The translations under genes were made by a program, and so were the position numbers. A model generated the notes under the pieces. The model saw only the letters and a list, made by a program, of their open reading frames with translations, made no database searches and had not been told where the DNA came from. A stretch of DNA of 64,000 nucleotides from an uncultured Sulfitobacter sp. (GTDB lineage Bacteria; Pseudomonadota; Alphaproteobacteria; Rhodobacterales; Rhodobacteraceae), in NCBI RefSeq assembly GCF_947499945.1, contig NZ_CANMQD010000001.1, positions 1,488,001 through 1,552,000 of the forward strand. Direction: 5' to 3'. Shown here piece by piece: positions 20,263-28,824 of the stretch (within the stretch, counting starts at the first letter, position 1; every line of letters starts with the position of its first letter).

Positions 20263-21012
20263 ATGCAAGCGCATCAAAGCACCGTTGACGACGGCGAAGT
20301 CGCAAAGTTCGAAGCCATGGCCGCCGAATGGTGGGATACCGAAGGCAAGTTCAAGCCGTTGCACATGCTAAACCCCTGCCGCCTTGATTACATCACCAAC
20401 CAAATCGCGGGAGAGTTTGACCGCGACCTTACCGCGCCCGAGCCGTTCAAGGGTCTGCGCATCCTCGACATCGGCTGTGGCGGTGGTTTGCTGGCAGAGC
20501 CAATGGCGCGTTTGGGTGCAACTGTGATCGGTGCGGATGCGGCCGCAGGAAATATCCCTGTTGCCCAAGTTCACGCGGAGCAGTCAGGGCTTGAGATCGA
20601 CTATCGCCACACCACGGCAGAGGCATTGGCCGAAGCGGGTGAGCAGTTCGATGTGGTTTTGAACATGGAAGTGGTTGAGCATGTCGCCTCCCCCATTAGC
20701 TATCTAACGGCTTGTCGTCAGCTGCTCAAACCCGGCGGGCTGCACATCTGCTCAACTATAAATCGCAATGCAAAATCCTATCTCATGGCGATCATTGGCG
20801 CGGAGCATGTCATGCGTTGGCTGCCCAAAGGGACACATGAGTGGTCAAAATTTATCACGCCGGACGAGTTGTTCAAGCTGTTGGAAGAAGCAGGTCTGGA
20901 GCCTGTGGATCGTAAGGGTTTCGTCTTTAATCCCATTATGTGGAGCTGGAGCCTGTCGGCAAAGGACCTCAGCGTGAACTACGTCACAGCGAGCCTGAAG
21001 CCTAAAGCCTAA
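20263..21012 (+). CDS. ubiG: Ubiquinone biosynthesis O-methyltransferase UbiG
   Basis: UbiG carries out both O-methylations in ubiquinone synthesis using S-adenosylmethionine. The 249-residue protein has the family opening [20 protein letters not shown], the SAM motif [19 protein letters not shown] near residue 70, and [16 protein letters not shown]. The start ATG follows AGGAG by eight bases; the frame extends seven codons further up without such a site. It is divergent from pip, and its end overlaps the convergent MarR gene by four bases. Confidence 0.97.
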   Translation: MQAHQSTVDDGEVAKFEAMAAEWWDTEGKFKPLHMLNPCRLDYITNQIAGEFDRDLTAPEPFKGLRILDIGCGGGLLAEPMARLGATVIGADAAAGNIPVAQVHAEQSGLEIDYRHTTAEALAEAGEQFDVVLNMEVVEHVASPISYLTACRQLLKPGGLHICSTINRNAKSYLMAIIGAEHVMRWLPKGTHEWSKFITPDELFKLLEEAGLEPVDRKGFVFNPIMWSWSLSAKDLSVNYVTASLKPKA

Positions 21013-21443
21013 TCAATCTGGTTTCGCAGCTCGCGCAGGATCGGCAGCGCGGCGCGCACCTTATCCTCACCCAGATCATCAACCACTTTGGTGATCATGG
21101 GCGCGATCTTACCCAATGCATCCTCGCGGGCCTGACGGCCTGCGGGGCTAATACTGACCACTTTGCGCCGCGCATCATCCCAATCGGGACGAATGTGAAT
21201 GTATCCTGCCCACTCCAGCTTCGTCAGAGTGTTTGACATGGCGCCGCGTGTGACGTGGAAAATCTCAGCCAGTTGCGCGGGCGAGCGTTCCACATCACGC
21301 CATGCAAGATTGTTCAACACCGCAAAATGAGAGATTTCCATACCCTTGGGCAGCACCTTGCTCAGGCGATTGCGCAATATCTGCTCTGCGCCCAGCACTT
21401 CGCTGAACAGCATAATCGCAAGAGTATGGGAATCTTCGCTCAT
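21009..21443 (-). CDS. MarR family transcriptional regulator
   Basis: The 144-residue protein has the MarR winged-helix layout: helix pair, then the DNA-recognition segment [29 protein letters not shown] and the wing [18 protein letters not shown]. MarR proteins usually bind palindromes as dimers and respond to small ligands; the ligand and targets cannot be told here. It overlaps the end of the amidohydrolase gene by four bases and is the last gene of the comF-grxC-amidohydrolase-marR run. Confidence 0.92.
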   Translation of the reverse strand: MSEDSHTLAIMLFSEVLGAEQILRNRLSKVLPKGMEISHFAVLNNLAWRDVERSPAQLAEIFHVTRGAMSNTLTKLEWAGYIHIRPDWDDARRKVVSISPAGRQAREDALGKIAPMITKVVDDLGEDKVRAALPILRELRNQID

Positions 21444-22273
21444 ATTGGTCCGTCGAAAGGGCGTTTGTGACGCATGCTTGGGACTTTCGCGCGTGCCGCT
21501 TCAACCTGCGCGATGTCCAACTCAAATACATATACCCCTGCATCAGTACCTGCGTCTAGAATCACCTCACCCCATGGAGTAACAACCAGCGAATGACCGT
21601 AGGTATCGCGTGTTTTATGAGCAGCGCTGGCATGCGTGCCCGTTTGCGCGGGTGCAATGACAAAGCAGCCCGTTTCAATTGCACGGGCGCGTAACAGCGA
21701 GTGCCAGTGCGCGGCCCCTGTCACAGGAGAGAATGCAGAAGGAACAGTGAGTATCTGCGCACCCGCTTCGGCTAATGTCTGATAAAGAGCGGGAAAACGA
21801 ACGTCATAGCAGATGGTCATGCCGATATCGGCCAAAGGCATGGCTACCAGCACTGCTTTTTCGCCCGGGCGGTACGCTGATGATTCTCTATATGTCTCGG
21901 TCGGTGTGACCCGTACGTCGAACATATGGATCTTGTCGTAACGCGCTTTGATTTCGCCTGTAGGATCAATCAGAAAAGAGCGGTTGGCAAATCGCCCGTC
22001 CGCATCATCCGTCTTGAGACCCAGAGAGCCGATCAAGAGCCAGATGCCATGCGCCTTTGCATCCTCGCGCAGTGCTGCCAATGTGGGATCGTCGGCCTCA
22101 TGAAACAGCACGCTGCGCTGGTGATCCCGATTGGTTGAAATACAGTTGGTCACTTCTGGCGTGAGGACAAACTCTGCCCCCTGCGCCACGGCATCCGCCA
22201 ACATCGTACGCGTCACAGCCAGATTGGCAGCCGGATCATCGCTCACGTTTAGCTGGAGGATCGCTGCTTTCAT
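21440..22273 (-). CDS. Carbon-nitrogen hydrolase (nitrilase superfamily, Nit/omega-amidase-like)
   Basis: The 277-residue product shows the nitrilase-superfamily Glu-Lys-Cys triad: Glu in FVLTPEVTN, Lys in ARYDKIHMFDV, and Cys in TICYDVRFPALYQTL. The pattern is that of Nit1/Nit2-like enzymes, which in other organisms hydrolyse deaminated glutathione or alpha-ketoglutaramate. The position right after glutaredoxin fits a glutathione-linked repair role, but this is inference. Its ATG overlaps the grxC stop by four bases, and marR overlaps its 3' end. Confidence 0.92.
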   Translation of the reverse strand: MKAAILQLNVSDDPAANLAVTRTMLADAVAQGAEFVLTPEVTNCISTNRDHQRSVLFHEADDPTLAALREDAKAHGIWLLIGSLGLKTDDADGRFANRSFLIDPTGEIKARYDKIHMFDVRVTPTETYRESSAYRPGEKAVLVAMPLADIGMTICYDVRFPALYQTLAEAGAQILTVPSAFSPVTGAAHWHSLLRARAIETGCFVIAPAQTGTHASAAHKTRDTYGHSLVVTPWGEVILDAGTDAGVYVFELDIAQVEAARAKVPSMRHKRPFDGPI

Positions 22274-22530
22274 GCGGCGAGGAGTGCGTCAAGTTTACCT
22301 GCGCGCTCAAGCGCATGAAGCTCGTCACAACCGCCCACGTGGATGTCGCCCACAAAAATCTGCGGCACAGTGCGTGCGCCGCCTGCACGCTGGATCATCT
22401 CGGGTTTGCGATCAGGATTGGCCAACACATCCACTTCGGAAAAGCTTACGCCCTTCTGGCTCAATAGGCGCTTGGCAGCATGGCAAAAGCCGCACAGTGG
22501 AGAAGTATAGATTTCGACAGGTTTCATCAC
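22270..22530 (-). CDS. grxC: Glutaredoxin 3
   Basis: This 86-residue thioredoxin-fold protein reduces disulfides and mixed glutathione disulfides. It has the active site CGFC (in SPLCGFCHAAKRLL, residues 12-15), the TVPQIF cis-proline motif, and GGCDEL, which binds glutathione. Classical GrxC has CPYC; the Gly-Phe pair here should change redox properties somewhat. AAAGGA lies 8-10 bases before the start. It lies between comF and the C-N hydrolase in one leftward run. Confidence 0.95.
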   Translation of the reverse strand: MMKPVEIYTSPLCGFCHAAKRLLSQKGVSFSEVDVLANPDRKPEMIQRAGGARTVPQIFVGDIHVGGCDELHALERAGKLDALLAA

Positions 22531-22562
22531 GCAGTCCTTTTCAACAGGTGTTGGAAAAGGAT

Positions 22563-23291
22563 TTAAGCGTCTTTGCCCGCTCTTGCTAGGGTTAGAACGC
22601 GCACGGGGCCCGAGGAGGCATCCATACAGGCCCGCGTACAGGCCGACAAAGTGGCCCCTGTGGTCATCACATCATCAATAAGCAGGACGGGTCGGCGCTT
22701 GAGCAGTGCACCACGTTTAGGGTGAGGGCGGATTGCGTCCTCAAGGGTTTTGAACCGCGCATCATGGCTCATCCCGTCAAGCGAGGCTGTACGCCGTGAC
22801 CGCACCAGCGCATCGGGGCACCATTCGAGGTTCAGCTTGTCGGCGACAACCTTGGCCAACAGCGCCGATTGATTGTAACGCCGCTTGAGCAGCCGCGACC
22901 AATGTAATGGCACAGGCACAACAATCGCATCCTCCGTCACCAAACCGCGCATCATATTTGCCATCCAAAGGCCTGCAGGACGCGCCATCTCCTGCCTATC
23001 CCCATGTTTGAGTGCGAGAACTAATTTCCGCCCCGTATCGCGGTACATCAATGCGGCGCGGCCCTGCACCCACGGTTTGGGGGATTGCATACAGCCATCA
23101 CAATGATTGGCGTCTCCCTCCCCACCAGCGGGCAGAGGTGCGCCGCAGCAGTCACAAATCATACCGCCTAAAAACGCGGTATCGCGCCAGCATGTCCCAC
23201 ATAGGCCAAAGTCACTCTCGACCGTATCACCGCAAGTAATGCAGCGCGGCGGATAAATCAGCGACACTGCTGTTTGAAGTTGTGTCAGCAC
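22563..23291 (-). CDS. comF: ComF family phosphoribosyltransferase-like protein
   Basis: ComF proteins are linked to natural transformation, being needed for handling single-stranded DNA taken up. The 242-residue product has an N-terminal zinc-finger region with cysteine pairs (RCITCGD, LCGTCW, CDCCGAP, CDGC) and a C-terminal PRTase domain with the signature PVLLIDDVMTTGATLSA. I choose the GTG preceded by AGGGGAGG, which gives the usual length; the open frame runs about 100 codons further up but would cover the divergent methyltransferase gene. It heads the comF-grxC run. Confidence 0.9.
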   Translation of the reverse strand: MLTQLQTAVSLIYPPRCITCGDTVESDFGLCGTCWRDTAFLGGMICDCCGAPLPAGGEGDANHCDGCMQSPKPWVQGRAALMYRDTGRKLVLALKHGDRQEMARPAGLWMANMMRGLVTEDAIVVPVPLHWSRLLKRRYNQSALLAKVVADKLNLEWCPDALVRSRRTASLDGMSHDARFKTLEDAIRPHPKRGALLKRRPVLLIDDVMTTGATLSACTRACMDASSGPVRVLTLARAGKDA

Positions 23292-23309
23292 CAGCCTATA
23301 TCCTCCCCT

Positions 23310-24122
23310 ATGACCATACCAATGACAGATACTCACGCGCTGCATACGCACCGCACTCGCACAACTCCTGAGGGAATGTTTCTCCACAAAGCTGCGGCGA
23401 ATGAGCTTCAAGATCGTCTGGATATGGTTAATAAGTCGTTTACCGCGCCGGCGATTGTGACGGGGTTCACCGATTTTTGGGCGCCATTGTTTCCAGAGGC
23501 AAGGATTGTTTCCGATGTGGAAACACTGGACCTTATTCCAGGCTCCCATGATCTGGTCGCGCATGTCATGGGCTTGCATTGGGCGAATGATCCTGTCGGG
23601 CAGCTTATCCAATGTCGCCGCGCACTCAAACCTGACGGGCTTTTCATCGGCGTTAGCTTGGGTGGGGATACATTACAGGAGTTGCGGCGCGCGCTGGGCG
23701 AGGCCGAGATTGCCGTCACTGGCGGCTTGTCGCCGCGTATCGCACCAATGCCGGAACTGCGTGATCTAGGTGGGCTGCTACAACGTGCAGGGTTTGCCCT
23801 TCCCGTTGCGGATACTGCCGTGCTGACCGCTGAATATCGCGACATCTGGCATTTGATGCATGATTTGCGCGCAATGGGTGAAACCAACGCCTTAACTGCC
23901 CGATTGCGTCACCCAACTCGCCGCACTGTGTTCAAGAAGGCGCAAAACCTCTATGCAGACCACTTTGCCGCACCCTCTGGCCGTTTGAAAGCCAGCTTTG
24001 AGCTGCAAGTGATTACAGGCTGGTCTCCAGACGCGTCACAGCCAAAACCTTTGCGTCCCGGATCCGCGCAACAGCGGCTCAGCGATGCCCTCGGGACGCC
24101 TGAAAAGCCCCTACGCGATTGA
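23310..24122 (+). CDS. SAM-dependent methyltransferase (BioC/NDUFAF5-like)
   Basis: The 270-residue product has the class I methyltransferase core: SFTAPAIVTGF, DLVAHVMGLHWANDPVGQLIQCRRALKPDGLFIG, and GGDTLQELRRALGEAE. This pattern matches the BioC/NDUFAF5 group, which includes an assembly factor that hydroxylates or methylates complex I in mitochondria; the exact substrate is unknown here. A first ATG is at 23310 and a second at 23322. Neither has a strong ribosome site. The gene is divergent from comF with only 18 bases between starts, and hemH follows after about 50 bases. Confidence 0.85.
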   Translation: MTIPMTDTHALHTHRTRTTPEGMFLHKAAANELQDRLDMVNKSFTAPAIVTGFTDFWAPLFPEARIVSDVETLDLIPGSHDLVAHVMGLHWANDPVGQLIQCRRALKPDGLFIGVSLGGDTLQELRRALGEAEIAVTGGLSPRIAPMPELRDLGGLLQRAGFALPVADTAVLTAEYRDIWHLMHDLRAMGETNALTARLRHPTRRTVFKKAQNLYADHFAAPSGRLKASFELQVITGWSPDASQPKPLRPGSAQQRLSDALGTPEKPLRD

Positions 24123-24173
24123 CCCCGCGTGAAATCTAACTATGTGAAGGCTCACACTATGCAGGATAGTCCG

Positions 24174-25238
24174 ATGAAAGATATGCGCCCCACCGAGACG
24201 GCAACATGCCCCATCCACGCAGACGCGGACCACCCACCCGTGCCGCGCCCGAAGATTGGTGTGCTGGTTGGCAATCTGGGGACGCCTGACAATTATGACT
24301 ATTGGTCGATGCGTCGCTATCTGGGCGAGTTCCTGTCGGACCGCCGTGTCATCGACTATTCCCCATGGCTTTGGCAGCCCCTCTTGCAACTGGTCATTCT
24401 GACAAAGCGACCCTTCACCTCTGGTGCCGCTTACAAATCCATCTGGAACGAAGAGGCCAACGAGAGCCCGCTGCTCACAATCACCAAAGCACAAACCGCT
24501 AAGATCGCCACCGAGATGCAAAAGACCTACGGCGATGATGTCATGGTCGAATATTGCATGCGCTACGGCAATCCTTCGACGCAAAGCAAGGTTGAGAAGC
24601 TGGTAAAAGCAGGATGTACAAAAATTCTTTTCTTCCCGCTCTATCCACACTACGCGGGTGCGACATCAGCGACCGCCTGTGACAAGTTCTTCGAGGCATT
24701 GGCCAAAGAGAAATGGCAACCTGCAAGCCGCACCGTTCAACCCTATTTCGATCGCCCTGACTATATCGACGCCCTAGCCAAGTCGATCGAGACAAAATAC
24801 GCCGAACTTGAAACGCGTCCCGATATTCTGGTTTGTTCCTACCACGGTGTACCAAAGCGCTACCTGATGGAGGGCGACCCCTATCACTGCCAGTGTCAAA
24901 AAACGACTCGCCTGCTCAAAGAACGCCTGGGCTGGAATGACACGGAGATCAAAACAACCTTCCAGTCCAAGTTTGGGCCTGAGGAATGGTTGCAGCCTTA
25001 CACCGTTGAAGAAGTCGCGCGTCTTGCAGAGCAAGGCAAAAAGAACATCGCTGTGTGTGCGCCAGCATTCTCTGCAGATTGCATCGAAACATTAGAGGAG
25101 ATCAACGAAGAGATTTTCGAAAGTTTTGAAGAAGCTGGCGGCGAGCACTTTACCTATATTCCATGTCTCAACGATGATGATGCGCACATTACTGCGCTGT
25201 CGAATGTCATCCGTGAAAATCTTGCCGGCTGGATCTAG
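24174..25238 (+). CDS. hemH: Ferrochelatase
   Basis: HemH inserts ferrous iron into protoporphyrin IX, the last step of heme synthesis. The product has IGVLVGNLGTPDNYDYWSMRRYLGEFLSDRRV at its start, the ferrochelatase signature around LFFPLYPHYAGATSA, the active-site His in VCSYHGVPKRYL, and a second conserved Glu in FSADCIETLEEI. I use the ATG with AGGAT seven bases upstream (354 residues); an ATG 15 bases earlier also has a good site (GAAGG). Downstream is a strong bidirectional terminator. hemJ and hemW in this window also act on porphyrins. Confidence 0.97.
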   Translation: MKDMRPTETATCPIHADADHPPVPRPKIGVLVGNLGTPDNYDYWSMRRYLGEFLSDRRVIDYSPWLWQPLLQLVILTKRPFTSGAAYKSIWNEEANESPLLTITKAQTAKIATEMQKTYGDDVMVEYCMRYGNPSTQSKVEKLVKAGCTKILFFPLYPHYAGATSATACDKFFEALAKEKWQPASRTVQPYFDRPDYIDALAKSIETKYAELETRPDILVCSYHGVPKRYLMEGDPYHCQCQKTTRLLKERLGWNDTEIKTTFQSKFGPEEWLQPYTVEEVARLAEQGKKNIAVCAPAFSADCIETLEEINEEIFESFEEAGGEHFTYIPCLNDDDAHITALSNVIRENLAGWI

Positions 25239-25262
25239 TTCAACTATCTTGTTTGAGAATAC

Positions 25263-25293
25263 AAAAAAGGCGGCGCAATGCGCCGCCTTTTTT
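25263..25293. terminator. Strong bidirectional terminator after hemH
   Basis: A perfect 14-bp stem with a 3-base AAT loop (25263-25276 with 25280-25293, core GGCGGCGC/GCGCCGCC) is flanked by six A and six T. It can end both hemH and the convergent small-protein gene. Confidence 0.93.
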
Positions 25294-25314
25294 GGTTTAG
25301 GCTAGGCCTAAATC

Positions 25315-25497
25315 TTAGTCTGTAGCAACTGCTGCTGCGACCAGAACCAAAAGCAAGAGTGGAACCAGAACGCCGGCAGAAGAGCTGGACGCTTCTTCAA
25401 CAATGATTGGCGCTTCGATGATCGGGTCTGCAAGCGAACCAGCAAACGCGGAAGAAGCAACAACTGTCAGAGCAGCGGCAAGAACGAACTTTTTCAT
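25315..25497 (-). CDS. Small exported or membrane protein, 60 residues, unknown function
   Basis: The product begins MKKFVLAAALTVVASSAFA, a clean Sec signal peptide with Ala-x-Ala cleavage site, continues with a short Pro/Glu/Ile-rich stretch (DPIIEAPIIVEEASSSS) and ends in one membrane-spanning segment (GVLVPLLLLVLVAAAVATD). GGAGG lies nine bases before the ATG, which fixes this start rather than the longer frame. No named family is recognised. After signal cleavage it would be a tiny single-pass membrane protein. It is convergent with hemH behind a shared terminator. Confidence 0.85.
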   Translation of the reverse strand: MKKFVLAAALTVVASSAFAGSLADPIIEAPIIVEEASSSSAGVLVPLLLLVLVAAAVATD

Positions 25498-25644
25498 AGT
25501 AATAACCTCCAGAAGATGACGCATCACGATTCTCAGCATGAAATGCGCCTAAGACATACCTCGTAGTAACTTTTTCTAAATAGCATCTCCCGAGCAAAGG
25601 GAACATCCATTCAGCAAGCGATTACGGATATCGCCATAATGTCG

Positions 25645-26253
25645 TCAAATAAGCAACACTTGTGTGCCGACTTTGCATTTTCCAAACAACTCGGCGATGT
25701 GTTCATTATACAGACCGATGCAGCCGTTGGACGAGCGACGACCAATCTTGCGCGTGTCATGGGTGCCGTGGATCCGGTAATAGGTCCAGCTCAGGTGCAT
25801 TGCATGAGTACCAAGGGGGTTATCAGGGCCAGGTCCGATAAACTTGGGCCATTCGGGATTACGCTCTAGCATGGAAGGCGTCGGGCGCCAGCTGGGGCCA
25901 ACGACCATTTTCGTTACCTGAGTACGGCCACGACGCGTGAGTTCCTGCGTCAGCGGAACGCTGGAAGGGTATAATTTGTACTCACTCTGATCCTCAGACC
26001 AATAGTGTACAGCGCGGCTGTCGATATCGACAAGAATTGCACCGTTTTTTGTATTGTCAAAATAGGGCTGCCAGCTCAACGTGCGGAAGCTGGATATATT
26101 GCGACGAACCACTTCGGTCACATCGCGCTCTGTCTCGGTTGTAGCGAGGCTGTTCACATCTGACGATTGCGCTAGTGCAGGTGTTGCAAGCATTGCAGCG
26201 CTTCCCGCGAGGAATCCGCGGCGCGTATTCATTTTAAAAGTGTTGTTCGACAT
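25645..26253 (-). CDS. L,D-transpeptidase (YkuD domain), Tat-type signal
   Basis: L,D-transpeptidases cross-link peptidoglycan through the third residue of stem peptides or attach proteins to it. The 202-residue product has a twin-arginine-like signal (NTRRGFLAGSAAMLATPALAQ) and the YkuD active site: His in YRIHGTHDT and the catalytic Cys in RRSSNGCIGLYN. GGAGA stands seven bases before the chosen ATG; a second in-frame ATG (MNTRRGF) is 21 bases inside. A CAP-domain lipoprotein is divergent from it, and a second YkuD protein lies beyond that. Confidence 0.93.
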   Translation of the reverse strand: MSNNTFKMNTRRGFLAGSAAMLATPALAQSSDVNSLATTETERDVTEVVRRNISSFRTLSWQPYFDNTKNGAILVDIDSRAVHYWSEDQSEYKLYPSSVPLTQELTRRGRTQVTKMVVGPSWRPTPSMLERNPEWPKFIGPGPDNPLGTHAMHLSWTYYRIHGTHDTRKIGRRSSNGCIGLYNEHIAELFGKCKVGTQVLLI

Positions 26254-26418
26254 TTTATGTCTCCAGCTGAAAAAGCTCTATTGAGTGTCATATATTGCCA
26301 CAAAGACACGTTTTCAAATCAAACCAGTGTGAGATAGGCGGATCACTGCGAAGTGAGTTTGAACTGTTGCAACTCAGCATGTATTGCAAACCAACACATT
26401 TGGGCTTGGAGTAGCGTA

Positions 26419-26928
26419 ATGATCCGTCTTTTCACTCTTTTACTGGTTACAGTTATGACGCTGTCTGCCTGTCAACCTGCTGCCCCCACGCTGGGCGCTG
26501 ACGGTCGTCCTGTTCCAAAGGCATATAAGATTAGTCAGCGTGAAGCAGATAAGATTCCGTTTCGCATGCTCGATTCGGTAAATTCACTACGCGCTGCCGC
26601 TGGCTTGACTCAGGTCGAGCTGGATTCGCAGCTTACAGCCGCCGCTGCAACCCACTCCCGCGATATGCAGGTTCAGAACCGTCCATGGCACTTCGGCTCG
26701 GACGGATCTTCCCCTGTCGACCGCGTACGCCGTGTCGGCTTTGCTGGCACGCTGGTGGGAGAAGTCATTTCCGAGACGTACGAGAGCGAACTTGAAACGC
26801 TCGGCGCATGGATGAGCCAGCCTGACACACGCCGCATTATCATGTCGCCAGAGGCACGCAAAATGGGTTTTTCGTGGTTTCAGGAAGACAACGGCAAAAT
26901 CTGGTGGACGATGGTCGTCGGAACCTGA
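26419..26928 (+). CDS. CAP-domain (SCP/PR1-like) lipoprotein
   Basis: The 169-residue product begins with a lipoprotein signal (MIRLFTLLLVTVMTLSAC, lipobox LSAC). A CAP/SCP fold follows: NSLRAAAGLTQVELDSQLTAAAATHSRDM with the first conserved His, WHFGSDGSSPVDRVRRVGF with the second, GEVISETY, and the C-terminal KIWWTMVVG strand. Bacterial CAP proteins are secreted and often act at the cell wall, but their activity is rarely known. GGAG lies eight bases before the ATG; an upstream frame lacks a signal. It lies between two L,D-transpeptidase genes. Confidence 0.9.
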   Translation: MIRLFTLLLVTVMTLSACQPAAPTLGADGRPVPKAYKISQREADKIPFRMLDSVNSLRAAAGLTQVELDSQLTAAAATHSRDMQVQNRPWHFGSDGSSPVDRVRRVGFAGTLVGEVISETYESELETLGAWMSQPDTRRIIMSPEARKMGFSWFQEDNGKIWWTMVVGT

Positions 26929-26964
26929 TGCAATCGTCCTTAGCTAACACATGAGTGCCAGTAG

Positions 26965-27462
26965 CTAAGGATTAATCGCGATTGGCGTTCCGTCTTTCAC
27001 CATAGCATACAGCTTTTCGATTTCTTTGTTCGTGATGGCAATGCAGCCCCACGTCCAATCACCTTCATCCTTACGCAAAGGATGTTTTTGTCCGTGAATG
27101 AATATCTCGCCGCCGGGTGATTTACCTAGAGAATTTGCAACTCTAATGTCTTCTTCATTCGGGTATGAAATCCCCAAAGACAGATGAAAGCGGCTGTTTG
27201 GGTTGCGGCGATCAATTCTGTAAACACCTTCGGGCGTTCTGCCATCCCCTTCGATCACCTTATGACCTTCAGGAGCAAAGCCAAGCATGATTTCGTGCTC
27301 TCTAAGCACCTTATCATTGCTCAGAATATACATTTTGCGCTCGCCCTTATTCACGACGATGCCAGTCACTTCAGGGCCATTATAGCGCTTGAACTTGCTC
27401 GGGGTGCAAGCCCCAAGGGTCGCAACTGCTGCGCCACCCAAAATCAGATGTCTACGTTTCAT
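26965..27462 (-). CDS. L,D-transpeptidase family lipoprotein (YkuD domain, YafK/DpaA-like motif)
   Basis: The 165-residue product starts MKRRHLILGGAAVATLGAC, a lipoprotein signal with lipobox LGAC. The YkuD domain has the catalytic His in IFIHGQKHP and Cys in GDWTWGCIAITN, the version seen in the YafK/DpaA group, some of which cut rather than make wall links. The Ser/Thr-His-Gly-Cys form of classical enzymes is replaced by Trp-Gly-Cys. Its 3' end meets the CAP lipoprotein tail to tail with a 36-base gap. Whether it is a synthase or a hydrolase cannot be told. Confidence 0.88.
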   Translation of the reverse strand: MKRRHLILGGAAVATLGACTPSKFKRYNGPEVTGIVVNKGERKMYILSNDKVLREHEIMLGFAPEGHKVIEGDGRTPEGVYRIDRRNPNSRFHLSLGISYPNEEDIRVANSLGKSPGGEIFIHGQKHPLRKDEGDWTWGCIAITNKEIEKLYAMVKDGTPIAINP

Positions 27463-27567
27463 ACACTGCTGCCTCTATCCGTTGTCGGATCATTATTGAC
27501 TACACCATATCAATAATCTCGCAGATCACAAAGCTGTCAATTATAGTGTGCCACAATTTTTTGTAGA

Positions 27568-28785
27568 TCAGTTGCGGCTAAGTTGCGCAGCCAACTCAAC
27601 ATGCGAAGACCAACGGAATTGATCAACAGGCTGTACCCAGTCAAGTGTGAAACCTCCCGAAATCATCTGCGACACATCCCGTGCAAACGTGACAGGGTTG
27701 CACGAGACATACGCGACCCGCTTGATATCACTACGCAGCAATTCAGCTGTTTGTGCCTCCGCTCCATTACGCGGCGGGTCCATAACCACGGCATCATATT
27801 TCTTGAACTCATCTGGCAACAACGGACGACGATAAAGATCGCGTGCGACATGGGTGACAGTTTTAAGACCTTTGGCCATACGCCACCCCTTATCCATCGC
27901 GGCCATCATCTGCTTGTCGCCCTCAACGGCAAAAACCTCAGCTTTTTCAGCAAGCGGAAGGGTGAACGTACCGCAGCCTGCAAACAGATCAATCACACGT
28001 TTTGCATCACCAACCGCTTCCTGCACCGCTGCAAGTAGATGGGCCTCACCATGCGCAGTGGCCTGCATAAAAGCGCCGGGCGGCGGGCACACATCAGCCA
28101 CACCAAACCGTTGTACGGGTGGCGCGCGCTGGGCGATCACTTCGTCATCCCACGTCAGACGCGCAAATCCGCGAGTGTCACACAGCGCTGCAAGTGTGAT
28201 GCGGAGTGGTCCATCAATCGGCTTGCCCCCACTTACTTGCACATCAAGGCCGACCCGCGATGTTGTCACCGTCACAGCAAGCGTCGCTTTACGGCTGCCA
28301 CCCAGCTCTGCCAGCGATTCTGCGATGTAACGCGCAGCAAGCAATTCAGGCTCAACCAATTTACAATCTGGTATCTCGATCACTGCGTCAGAAGCGCGGC
28401 CATGAAAGCCCGACATTGCCCCCTTCTTGGTACGGCGCGCAGCGAAGGTGGCGCGGCGGCGCGATTGCGCGGGGGACGTTACGATCGGTCTGATCTCGGT
28501 CTTGATCCCCTGCGCAGCCAAGGCCTGAGCAATAATATCGGTCTTAAACGCCTCAACAACAGCATCAGAAGCGTGCTGAAGCTGGCACCCGCCACAGGAT
28601 TTGAAATGCTTGCAAGGCGGAGCAACGCGATCATCGGATGGGGTGATGATCTTCACATCGGTCAGGATCGTCCCGTTTAGGGTACCTGTCACAACTTCAC
28701 CGGGGAGTGTCATCGGTACAAATACCGGACCCTCGGCAATACCGTCCCCAAAAATACCAAGTCTTTTTATGCAATATTCTGTCAT
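27568..28785 (-). CDS. RlmD/TrmA-type RNA (uracil-5-) methyltransferase
   Basis: These enzymes methylate C5 of specific uracils in 23S rRNA or tRNA using SAM and a covalent cysteine intermediate. In the 405-residue product the iron-sulfur cysteines are in PPCKHFKSCGGCQLQHA with a further Cys later (ADVC/IPDCK), the SAM motif is VIDLFAGCGTFTLPLA, the DPPRNGA motif is present, and the catalytic Cys is in VAYVSCNPVTFARD. Four-cysteine forms match RlmD-like enzymes, but the exact base is uncertain. It follows the ABC transporter pair after 39 bases, possibly in the same transcript. Confidence 0.92.
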   Translation of the reverse strand: MTEYCIKRLGIFGDGIAEGPVFVPMTLPGEVVTGTLNGTILTDVKIITPSDDRVAPPCKHFKSCGGCQLQHASDAVVEAFKTDIIAQALAAQGIKTEIRPIVTSPAQSRRRATFAARRTKKGAMSGFHGRASDAVIEIPDCKLVEPELLAARYIAESLAELGGSRKATLAVTVTTSRVGLDVQVSGGKPIDGPLRITLAALCDTRGFARLTWDDEVIAQRAPPVQRFGVADVCPPPGAFMQATAHGEAHLLAAVQEAVGDAKRVIDLFAGCGTFTLPLAEKAEVFAVEGDKQMMAAMDKGWRMAKGLKTVTHVARDLYRRPLLPDEFKKYDAVVMDPPRNGAEAQTAELLRSDIKRVAYVSCNPVTFARDVSQMISGGFTLDWVQPVDQFRWSSHVELAAQLSRN

Positions 28786-28824
28786 GCTCCCGCCATAGCG
28801 CCGTGTGCGTCCTGCCGCCAGCCC

